Shown here piece after piece: positions 15,760 to 23,900 of a DNA stretch of 30,879 bases. The stretch is taken from assembly GCA_934444365.1 (NCBI GenBank), contig CAKSCM010000018.1, positions 1 to 30,879 on the forward strand, given 5' to 3'. The first letter of the stretch is position 1, and every line of letters begins with the position of its first letter. The notes below the pieces were generated by a model. That model was not told the DNA's origin. It saw only the letters and a program-made list of their open reading frames with translations, and searched no databases. Source of the stretch: an uncultured Eubacteriales bacterium (GTDB lineage Bacteria > Bacillota > Clostridia > Oscillospirales > Acutalibacteraceae). Made by a program: the position numbers and the translations under genes.

Positions 15760-16887
15760 TCATCCGAAAAACTCTCTTACCGCGTTTATGACGGTGTATA
15801 CGTCGTCGCCGAGGTAGGGGTGAATAGGCAGCGAAAGGCAGGATTTAACGGCCGTTTCGGTGGCGGAAAAATCCCCGGTCGCATAGCGGCGGCCTTTTAG
15901 TGCCGTTTGCTGATGCATGCCGCGCGGATAATATATCATGGTCGGTATGTCCTTCGACTTTAAAAAGGAGCGAAGCGCTTCGCGTTCGGCCTCGTCTTTA
16001 AGCAAAACCGTATATTGCGCCCAGCTTGAGCTGTATCCGGGCAGAACAGTCGGGGTTTTTACAAGCGGGGAGAGCTCATCGCTGTAAATTTTCGCTATGC
16101 GGTCGATTTCATCCAATTCAAAGCTGTAAAACTTATCGAGCTTTGCGAGCAAAACGGCGGCTTGCAGGGTATCAAGACGGGAATTAAATCCGACCTCTTT
16201 GTTATCGTATTTGTCCTTCGGAGCGCGTCCTTGCGCCCTGACGCTTCTGAGCCGGCGGTCAAGCTCCGGATCGTTTGTAAATACGGCCCCTCCGTCCCCG
16301 TAGCAGCCGAGCGGCTTTGCCGGATAAAAGGATGTGGCAGCGGCGTCCCCGAACGAGCAGGAGGGTCTGCCGTTTATCTTGGCGCCGAAGCTTTGGGCGG
16401 CGTCCTCGAGTACTAACAATCCGTACCTGTCCGCTATGGCTTTTATATCATCGTACCTTGCGCATTGTCCGAACATATCGGCCGGAATTATTGCCTTCGG
16501 GGTGTATATTCCGTCGGAAATTACCCTCTTTATCGCCTCTTCGAGCTTTTTTGGCGACATGTTGAAGGTGTCGGGGTCTATATCGACGGGAACCGGCTCG
16601 GCCGACAGGCTCATGGCGCTCGCAATGGTTGCAAAGAAGGTGAAATCGGGAGCGAAAACGGCGTCAGACGGGCCTATATCCCACGAATAAAGGGTGAGTT
16701 TAAGCGCGTCGGTACCGCTTCCGCAGGTGACGCAATAGTCGACCCCGACCTTGTTTGCGAGTTTTTCTTCGAGCTCAGATACCTGTTTTCCGAATATAAA
16801 GCAGGAGCTTTCGATTACCTCGTTTATGCTTTTGTCTATTTGCTCTTTTAAAGCGTGGTACTGTGCATTAAGATCACGAAATTGCAT
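15760..16887 (-). CDS. DegT/DnrJ/EryC1/StrS-family sugar aminotransferase (WbpE-like)
   Basis: This 375-residue PLP enzyme probably transfers an amino group to a UDP-3-keto sugar. The fold-type I features are present: GSGTDALKL (56-64), the cofactor-binding EDAAQSFGA (161-169) with Asp162 and Gln165, and the Schiff-base Lys191 in SFYPAKPLGCYGDGG. The neighbour at 17097 is a WbpD-like acetyltransferase. Together they match the last two steps to UDP-2,3-diacetamido-2,3-dideoxy-glucuronate-type sugars, so a WbpE/WlbC role is the best guess; other nucleotide-sugar aminotransferases of this family are possible. The matching dehydrogenases are not in the window. An AAGGAAG ribosome site lies 5 bases before the ATG. 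Likely product use is surface polysaccharide. Confidence 0.88.
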   Translation of the reverse strand: MQFRDLNAQYHALKEQIDKSINEVIESSCFIFGKQVSELEEKLANKVGVDYCVTCGSGTDALKLTLYSWDIGPSDAVFAPDFTFFATIASAMSLSAEPVPVDIDPDTFNMSPKKLEEAIKRVISDGIYTPKAIIPADMFGQCARYDDIKAIADRYGLLVLEDAAQSFGAKINGRPSCSFGDAAATSFYPAKPLGCYGDGGAVFTNDPELDRRLRSVRAQGRAPKDKYDNKEVGFNSRLDTLQAAVLLAKLDKFYSFELDEIDRIAKIYSDELSPLVKTPTVLPGYSSSWAQYTVLLKDEAEREALRSFLKSKDIPTMIYYPRGMHQQTALKGRRYATGDFSATETAVKSCLSLPIHPYLGDDVYTVINAVREFFG

Positions 16888-17096
16888 GTTGCTTCCTTTT
16901 GGTTTGTTTATTGATTACCGATTTTTCATTTGTTCGTTTATTTATTACCGCTTATCCGTCATCGGTTACCGGCAATTATCATTTTTTGTATCCGGCTTGA
17001 TTGACGGTTTTTTAAAAAATGAAAAGTGTCATTTACGGTGGTGATGCAAACGGCAAAATGCCGGCGGCCGGTTTGGTAGCCCTTGCCGTAAGATTT

Positions 17097-17684
17097 TTAA
17101 AGGCCGGTTACTTCTTTTATCGAATGGCCGGAAGTTTCATACCGGCGGCCGCAAGTGGGGCATATGAGGTTTTCGCCGAGCTTTTTGCCGCATTCGCAAG
17201 CGTATCCTGCTACCTTTGCCGGAATTCCTGTCACTATACAGTAGTCGGGAACGTCCCTTGTGACCACGGCGCCGGCTCCTATCAAGGCCCATTTGCCGAT
17301 TACCGTCCCGGCGACTATGGTGGCGTTGGCTCCTATGCTGGCTCCGGTTTTTACAAGGGTTTTAGAGTAATTCTCACTGCCCTTGGGGTACTTCGCACGA
17401 GGGGTAAGGTCGTTTGTAAACACGCATGAGGGTCCGCAAAAGACGTAATCCTCAAGTTCTACCCCCGAGTATACCGATACGTTGTTCTGAATTTTCACGC
17501 CGTTGCCGATTTTTACGCCCTGAGCGATATTGACGTTTTGTCCTATGTTGCAGTTTTCGCCTATTACGGCACCGCTTTGAATATGGCAAAAATGCCATAT
17601 CTTAGTGCCCTTTCCGATCTTGCAGTTTTCGTCAATGTAGCTGCTTTGGTGCACGAAAAAGCTTTTTTCGTCCATTGTCTCCAT
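17097..17684 (-). CDS. Left-handed beta-helix acetyltransferase (WbpD-like) with zinc-ribbon tail
   Basis: This 195-residue enzyme probably N-acetylates an amino sugar nucleotide using acetyl-CoA. Hexapeptide repeats run from about residue 10 to 150 (for example IGENCNIGQNVNIAQGVKIG, then GTVIGKWALIGAGAVVTRDVP), with GIPAKVAGY at the end, as in UDP-2-acetamido-3-amino-glucuronate acetyltransferases. After this the chain adds a small cysteine motif, CEC-x9-CPTC, likely a structural zinc ribbon. ATG at 17684 was chosen because a GAGG site lies about 9 bases upstream; an upstream in-frame TTG has no site. It precedes the aminotransferase on the same strand by about 210 bp, with only a weak hairpin (about 17008-17034) between, so one pathway is likely. 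Confidence 0.88.
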   Translation of the reverse strand: METMDEKSFFVHQSSYIDENCKIGKGTKIWHFCHIQSGAVIGENCNIGQNVNIAQGVKIGNGVKIQNNVSVYSGVELEDYVFCGPSCVFTNDLTPRAKYPKGSENYSKTLVKTGASIGANATIVAGTVIGKWALIGAGAVVTRDVPDYCIVTGIPAKVAGYACECGKKLGENLICPTCGRRYETSGHSIKEVTGL

Positions 17685-17786
17685 TTTAAAAACCTCATTA
17701 AAAGAATAAAAAAGCAAATTGCCGGTCGGTAGAAAAAATGCAATATATGCCGACTTTAAGGCGCATTGACGGTGTTTAGTCAGTTT

Positions 17787-19241
17787 TTACCCGCGCGAGC
17801 GCAGGCCTCCGGAAAAAAGCGCCAGCATTGGGAATATTTCGAGCCTTCCGGCGAGCATGTCAAATATAAGTACAAGCTTCGATAAAATGCTGTATCCTGC
17901 ATAATTACAGGTCGGTCCTACGGCGTCTAATCCGGGTCCGATATTGTTCATGCACGATAAAACGGCCGAAAAATTGGTCATCACCGAAAAATCATCAAGG
18001 GAAATTACAATAAAACTGAAAACAAGAATAAAAACATATGCCGAAAGGTATGCTCCGGTGTTTTCGAGGATTTTTTCCTGTACGACCTGTTTTCCCACCT
18101 TTACGACCTGAACATTTTGCGGATGTATAACCTTTTTGATGTTGCGTCTTAAGGTCTTGAAAAGCAGCATTACACGCATCCATTTCATTCCGCCGCCGGT
18201 GCTCCCGGCGCAGGCACCGACCGCCATAAGGGTTAGTATAATGGCCTTTGAAAAGGAGGGCCATTTGTCAAAATCGGTGCTGGCAAAGCCGGTTGTGGTT
18301 ATCATTGAGGCGACCTGGAAAAAGGAATGGCGCAAGACCTCTTCGACAGTGCTGTAAAGGCCGCGGATGTTTATTGCGATAAGCGCGGCGCTGCTGATTA
18401 TTACGCCGATATATACCCTTAATTCTCGGTCCTTAAAAACGTTTTTCAGTTGACGTAAAAGCAGCAGATAGTAGCAGGTGAAATTGACTCCGAACAAAAG
18501 CATGAAAACCGTGCATACATTTTGAATGTACGGGCTGTAGCTTGCTATACTGTCGTTTTTTACACCGAAGCCGCCCGTTCCGGCTGTTCCGAGCGCGGTG
18601 CAAAGGGCCTCAAAGGCCGGCATTTTGCCGATTATAAGGAATATAAAGTTTATAAGGGTAAGGCATACATAGATGAGATAAAGTATAAGAGCGGTCGTGC
18701 GCATACGGGGAACCAGCTTGCCGACGTTAGGTCCCGGGCTCTCTGCCCTTAAAATATGCAGGGTGAATCCGTCGCTTCGTCCGCTCGTGGGAATTACGGC
18801 CAATACAAAAACCAGCACGCCCATTCCGCCGAGCCAGTGGCTGAAGCTCCTCCAGTACAAAATTCCCCTTGAAAGGGATTCGACATCCGGCAAGACCGAG
18901 GCGCCGGTGGTGGTGAAGCCCGAAACTATTTCAAATAAAGCGTCGATAAAACGGGGTATTTCGGCCGAAAAGAAAAACGGCAAAGCACCGGCCAGACACA
19001 TCATTATCCATCCTGCGCTGACGCACACGAGTCCCTCTTTGGCGTAAAATGCGCTTTTGGATTTACGGCAGAGGATGTACAGCGGTACGGCGATGACCGA
19101 AATTATAAGTATACTCAGCAAAAAAGCGCGGGTCGTTTCAAAATCACGGTCTATGGCCGAAAAACCGACTGCAGGCAGCATAAATACCGCTTCAATGGCA
19201 AGTATCATCGATATAAGCTTGCCTATCATTTTATAATTCAT
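17787..19241 (-). CDS. trkH: Trk/Ktr-type potassium uptake channel subunit
   Basis: This 484-residue integral membrane protein forms the K+-conducting pore. It is strongly hydrophobic throughout. The four-repeat pore signature of the Trk/Ktr/HKT family is visible: FTTTGASVL in the first repeat, GTAGTGGFG in the second, TTTGFAST in the third and NNIGPGLD in the fourth, each with its filter glycine. A GACAGSTGGGMKWMR segment is also typical. It is the second gene of the trkA-trkH pair, starting 14 bp after trkA ends. In the cell it works with the cytoplasmic TrkA ring, which opens the pore on nucleotide binding. Confidence 0.96.
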   Translation of the reverse strand: MNYKMIGKLISMILAIEAVFMLPAVGFSAIDRDFETTRAFLLSILIISVIAVPLYILCRKSKSAFYAKEGLVCVSAGWIMMCLAGALPFFFSAEIPRFIDALFEIVSGFTTTGASVLPDVESLSRGILYWRSFSHWLGGMGVLVFVLAVIPTSGRSDGFTLHILRAESPGPNVGKLVPRMRTTALILYLIYVCLTLINFIFLIIGKMPAFEALCTALGTAGTGGFGVKNDSIASYSPYIQNVCTVFMLLFGVNFTCYYLLLLRQLKNVFKDRELRVYIGVIISSAALIAINIRGLYSTVEEVLRHSFFQVASMITTTGFASTDFDKWPSFSKAIILTLMAVGACAGSTGGGMKWMRVMLLFKTLRRNIKKVIHPQNVQVVKVGKQVVQEKILENTGAYLSAYVFILVFSFIVISLDDFSVMTNFSAVLSCMNNIGPGLDAVGPTCNYAGYSILSKLVLIFDMLAGRLEIFPMLALFSGGLRSRG

Positions 19242-19255
19242 TATAAGCCTCCCGA

Positions 19256-20614
19256 TTATTCGAAGATATCGTTAAGCTGACGTATAACGGTGCCGCCGGC
19301 AGTAACCACAATGACGGTATCGCCCTTTTTGAAGGTCGATTCGCCGTTCGGAATTATGGTTTTTATTCCGCGCGTTATACATACGATAAGCACTCCGCGG
19401 CGGAGCTTTATGTTTTTAAGCGGAGTGGAACAAAAACGCGTGTTTTCATCCGCCGTAAACTCAATGGCCTCGGCCTTTGAGTCGGCTATAAGATGTACCG
19501 CCACGGCCGCACCCTCCTGATTCTGCATGGCGCGGACATAACGGATTATGGAATTACAGCAAAGCTCTTTAGGGCAAATGACGCTGCCCATTAACATGCT
19601 GTTTATTATATCGGTGTTTTCGGCCCGGCCGAGCTTGGTGATTATCTGGTCGACGCCGCGGCTTTTTCCGTAAAGCGAGATTATCATGTTAAGCTCGTCA
19701 AAGCCGGTCATCGAGACCAGCGCGTCGCATTCGGAAATTCCTTCGCTTTCAAGCACGGCCTGATTGCTCGCGTCCCCGTGGACTATGTTTGCGTCGCTTA
19801 AGAGGCCGGAAAGCTCAAGGCAGCGGTTGTAGTCCTGCTCTATAATTTTTACCGAGATGCCCACTTTGAGCAGCCGGTCGGCCAGATAATAGCTGAGCCG
19901 TCCGCCGCCGGCAAGTATAACGTGTTTAACCTTATGGGTTATTATCCCGAGGTTTTTAAGCAGCACCGTAAGGTTTTCCGCAGGAGCGGTGACAAAAATC
20001 CTGTCGCCCTTTTTAAGTACGAATCCGCCGTCGGGGGTGTAGACCTCGCCGTCGCGGATAACCGTGCATACAAGTATCTGGCATTTAACGATATCCTGGA
20101 TTTTATAAAGCGGAACATCGCAAAGGCGGCTTTTGTCGCCGACGTGAAGCTCAACTATCTCCACCCGTCCCTTTGCAAAGGTATCGCGCTTTAAAAATCC
20201 GGGGTATTTCAGTATCCGTTCAATCTCAAGAGCTGCCTGCTTTTCGGGGTTGACGGTAAGAGAAAGTGCAAAAACATCCCGCATTAAATGGATCTGCTCG
20301 TTGTATTCCGGGTTTCTTATCCTCGCTATCGTATGCAGCGAGGGGTTAAGTCCGTGCGCCGTCATACAGCACAAAAGGTTCACCTCGTCGGCACTGGTCG
20401 CGGCAATGAGGAGGTCGGCGGATTCAACTCCTGCTTCGCTTAAAACATCCATAGAGGCACAGTTGCCGTGCACCGACATTACGTCGTATTTTTCTATTAT
20501 GGAGTCGAGCACTTCCTGATTCGAGTCGATAAGCGTGATATCGTGTCCCTCACAGGACAGCTTGCTTGTAAGGGTTGCTCCGACCTTGCCATCGCCGGCT
20601 ATAAGTATTTTCAA
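19256..20614 (-). CDS. trkA: Trk potassium uptake system peripheral subunit
   Basis: This 452-residue cytoplasmic protein gates the TrkH pore. It holds two RCK units in tandem: an N-terminal Rossmann fold with the nucleotide site IAGDGKVGATL (residues 4-14) and a TrkA-C domain ending near residue 220, then a second copy starting with LAGGGRLSYYLADRL and ending in a second TrkA-C domain (about 370-450). The start is TTG, with a GGGAGAAGGA site about 7 bases before it; no ATG is suitably placed. Two-domain TrkA normally pairs with TrkH as seen here. Confidence 0.96.
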   Translation of the reverse strand: MKILIAGDGKVGATLTSKLSCEGHDITLIDSNQEVLDSIIEKYDVMSVHGNCASMDVLSEAGVESADLLIAATSADEVNLLCCMTAHGLNPSLHTIARIRNPEYNEQIHLMRDVFALSLTVNPEKQAALEIERILKYPGFLKRDTFAKGRVEIVELHVGDKSRLCDVPLYKIQDIVKCQILVCTVIRDGEVYTPDGGFVLKKGDRIFVTAPAENLTVLLKNLGIITHKVKHVILAGGGRLSYYLADRLLKVGISVKIIEQDYNRCLELSGLLSDANIVHGDASNQAVLESEGISECDALVSMTGFDELNMIISLYGKSRGVDQIITKLGRAENTDIINSMLMGSVICPKELCCNSIIRYVRAMQNQEGAAVAVHLIADSKAEAIEFTADENTRFCSTPLKNIKLRRGVLIVCITRGIKTIIPNGESTFKKGDTVIVVTAGGTVIRQLNDIFE

Positions 20615-20647
20615 AAAAATCCTTCTCCCTTTTAATTATCGAAAACT

Positions 20648-20671
20648 GCGCCTGAAACCGGCGCGTTTTTT
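20648..20671. terminator. Short GC-rich hairpin upstream of trkA
   Basis: GCGCC (20648-20652) pairs with GGCGC (20660-20664), followed on the plus strand by seven or more Ts. On the minus strand it lies in the trkA leader with only four Ts. A plus-strand terminator here would insulate the divergent 20946 gene from antisense read-through; an attenuator for trkA is the alternative. Confidence 0.5.
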
Positions 20672-20706
20672 TAAGACGATAAAGACAATAACGAAATTGC
20701 TGTTAT

Positions 20707-20734
20707 ATTATAGCAGATTATTTTAAAAATACAA
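20707..20734 (-). promoter_or_regulatory. Promoter of trkA-trkH
   Basis: On the minus strand TTGTAT (20734-20729) and TATAAT (20712-20707) have a 16-bp spacer. The start would fall near 20700, giving a leader of about 85 bases, too short for a ydaO-type riboswitch. Confidence 0.6.
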
Positions 20735-20831
20735 TATATTTTAATGTGTGGGAGGGGTGAATATCCTGTGCATAAGGGTCTTGCGGTACTTTTGCTACCC
20801 TTGGTTGCGGGTTTTGTCAACAAATGTACTC

Positions 20832-20861
20832 TTTACAATGTATATATGTATACAATATAAT
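20832..20861 (+). promoter_or_regulatory. Promoter and possible operator of the GH2 gene
   Basis: TTTACA (20832-20837) and TATAAT (20856-20861) are 18 bp apart. The spacer holds an inverted repeat GTATA-TATG-TATAC (20840-20853) that could be a repressor site. Positions 20735-20831 show only a weak hairpin (AGGGT...ACCCT) and no gene. Confidence 0.5.
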
Positions 20862-20945
20862 CATGATGGATGATTTTTTTGTGCGAAATGTTACAGCTTC
20901 GCTGTTGCATGGCGGCGCGAAAAAGAAAAAGGAGAGAGAAAGAAC

Positions 20946-23900
20946 ATGAAAAAACTGTTGGCATTTCTTGTTTGCGCGGTTGTTATAACCGGCCAGCTGC
21001 TTCTCCCCGTTACGGGACGGCAGGCGATAATGCCGGGGGACCTCAACAAAAGCCGGAATATAGAGGCGACCGACGCACTGATCTGTTTGCAGGGCGCTGT
21101 CGGAAAGTATGAGCTTAACGACGATTTAAAGGCGGCTGCCGATGTTGATGCAAACGAAAAGATAAATGCGACCGACGCACTCCTGATTCTTCAGTATGCG
21201 GTTGGGAAGATAGCTATTTTCCCGTCGGCCGGAAAAAGAATTGAAAATATGGAATATTCACTGGACGGCAAGTGGGACTTTTATGTCGACAAAAACCCGA
21301 AAATTTCAGAGGCTGTTTCCTCCTCCGGGGATGATCAGCCGGCGGTTAATACCGAACATCCGATAATTGCGGTAATGCCTTCGGGCAAAAAATATGCCGC
21401 GGCGTCCGAGCTTAACGGAACCGACAGCATAATCAGAATTCCGGTGCCTTTGTCCGAAATATCCTCAGACATGAACATAGGTATAACCTCGGCCATGATG
21501 TGCGATTTAAACGGCGGCGTCGTATTAAAGGGCGCAACCGATGCGGCTGTCGTTATTACAAAAGCCTCGGGCGAAACGGCCGAATTTGCGGCGACGGTCG
21601 ATCCTACCGATTATCCGATAGGATTTTCGCTTGAAACAAGGGACCGCAAAAGCGCAAATTTAAGCTTCTCGGGCATTGATACGTCGGATGCATCAAGCGC
21701 CGTTTTAAAGGTGAAGGTAAACTGTGCGGCCGACGCTGTCGACGAGAGTATAATGGCCTTTATAAGCGTTAACGGCAACTGGCAGGCAAAGGATCTTTCG
21801 GGCGAGGCGAACGGCGAGATAAAATGGGTATCCGCCGATGTTCCGGTATCATCCCTTAAAACCGGTCTCAATAAAATAATACTTGATTCAAACGTACAAA
21901 ACGCCGGCAACAATCACCCGACGAGCTTTGATCTTTATCATTGCCAAAGCGCTTCGGCGGCCGGAAAATCCTACATATCTACCGATTTAAACGCCCTTAA
22001 CAACGACGAGGGGCTTCACGCCGACAGGGATCTGTTTGTTGAGCTTTTGCTCAAAAATCAGGACGGCCGGTGGACGACCATAGCTTACAACCAGGCGAAT
22101 GCCACGACCAGCTGCGTTGTCGGTCTTTTTACCCCTCAGGGACTTAAATATTACTCCCGTCAGGATTTTGAGATAGACGACATTTCAAAATACACCGAAG
22201 CGAAAATCAGATTTTTCTGCCGTGTCGGTGTTGAGGCTGAGTGCGAGCTTACTGCCGACGATTACGCCTTTTTAAGTGAGCAGCAGGATGTCGGGCTTAC
22301 ACTCGGGGAAGGAAGGATCGCCGAATTTGCGATCGAGCTTGACGGTACCGCCGAAAAGACCTTTTCAAAGCTTGAGGTTGGGGTCAAGGTCAATTCGAAT
22401 TACGAAGGCTTTGCGCCGATTTATGCAAGAGTAAACGGCGGCGAGTGGAGAAAGAGCATTCAAAAAATCAAGGCCGATCAGACGATTGAGGCCGAATTCC
22501 CGGTTTTGCCCGGCGATGTAAGGGCAGGAGAGAATAAAATAGAAATAAAATGCGACAGCGACAAGGTTTCCCTTTGCGGAACCGAGGGAGCAATGGGAGC
22601 CTCCTTCATCGTTACAAAGACCGGCCGCGAGGAGCAGAATGTCGCGGTAACGGCAACCCTTACGGTTTATACCATCGACGGACTCAGCGGCGTTGAAGCC
22701 GAGGTTCCCGGCGTATGGGAGACCATAGGTGCGACCGACACCCAGCCCGGCGAATTCGCAAAATACAACGGAGTCGGCTGGTATCAGAAGAGCTTTGAAA
22801 GCCTCGATGTGGCTGACGACCAGAGTGTAAGACTTTATTTTTCGAATGTCGATTATGCTGCCGAGGTCTGGCTCAACGGAATTTATCTCGGATATCACGA
22901 GGGCGGCTACACCGGATTTTATTTTGATGTCGACAGCGGACTGTTTGCACCCGAGGGAGAGAAAAACCTCCTTACGGTAAGGGTTAGCGATCAGACTAAC
23001 GACGAAAAGGGCGATTATCCCATAAAGGAGACCCTCGCCGGATTTTTACAGGATTCCATCGGCATGAACTATGCCGGAATATGGGGCAGCGTAAAGCTTA
23101 TAAAGCTTAACGACACGGTGATCGAGGACGTTTATGTCCGTGCGAGCGAGGATCTTACTTCGGCTCTCGTCACCGTTTCGATAGCCAACAGGACCAACGA
23201 GAGGATATCCCGCGACATTGCAATAAACATAACCGACGCATCGGGACTTAACGTTTGCAGCATCAAAGGTTCGGAATTTATATCTGCCGGATCGACCTAT
23301 GAGCACACCTACAGTATTTCCATTCAAAACGCAAAGCTCTGGTCGGCCGAGGATCCGAACCTTTATACGGTCGATGTTTATGCTCTCGACGGCACCGAAG
23401 CGATCTCGAAAATGAGTCGTACATTAGGTATGAGAACCATAAAAACAAACGGCAACAAGTTTGTTTTAAACGGCAAAAATATCTTTTTAACCGGTGTTAT
23501 AGACTGGATGTACAACTATGAGACCTTCTCTCCGGCTATGCCCTATGATAAGGCCAGGAAACAGATACAGACCCTTAAGGACGCCGGATTCAACTCGATA
23601 AAATTCGTGCTTGTTGTGCCGCCTGAGTATTATCTCGATATATGCGATGAGATAGGTATGTATACATATGTAGAGTATCCCATATGGAATCCGGTCGAGT
23701 CGGGCGAGTTTTATAAACGCGCTTATTCTCAGCTTCCCGAGATGATCAAAAAGGACAGAAGCCACCCTTCCCTTATAATGAGTGATTTCAACTGCGAAAT
23801 GCACTCCTACACCTCAAAGATGGATGCACTCATGAAGTTTGCCGTCGAAACCGGCAGAACCCTTGCCGAAAACAGATTGTACGTTGATAACAGTACCAAC

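Noticed and set aside
20615..20700. c-di-AMP (ydaO) riboswitch before trkA
   Set aside because: The predicted leader is about 85 bases, too short for that aptamer, and its motifs are not seen.
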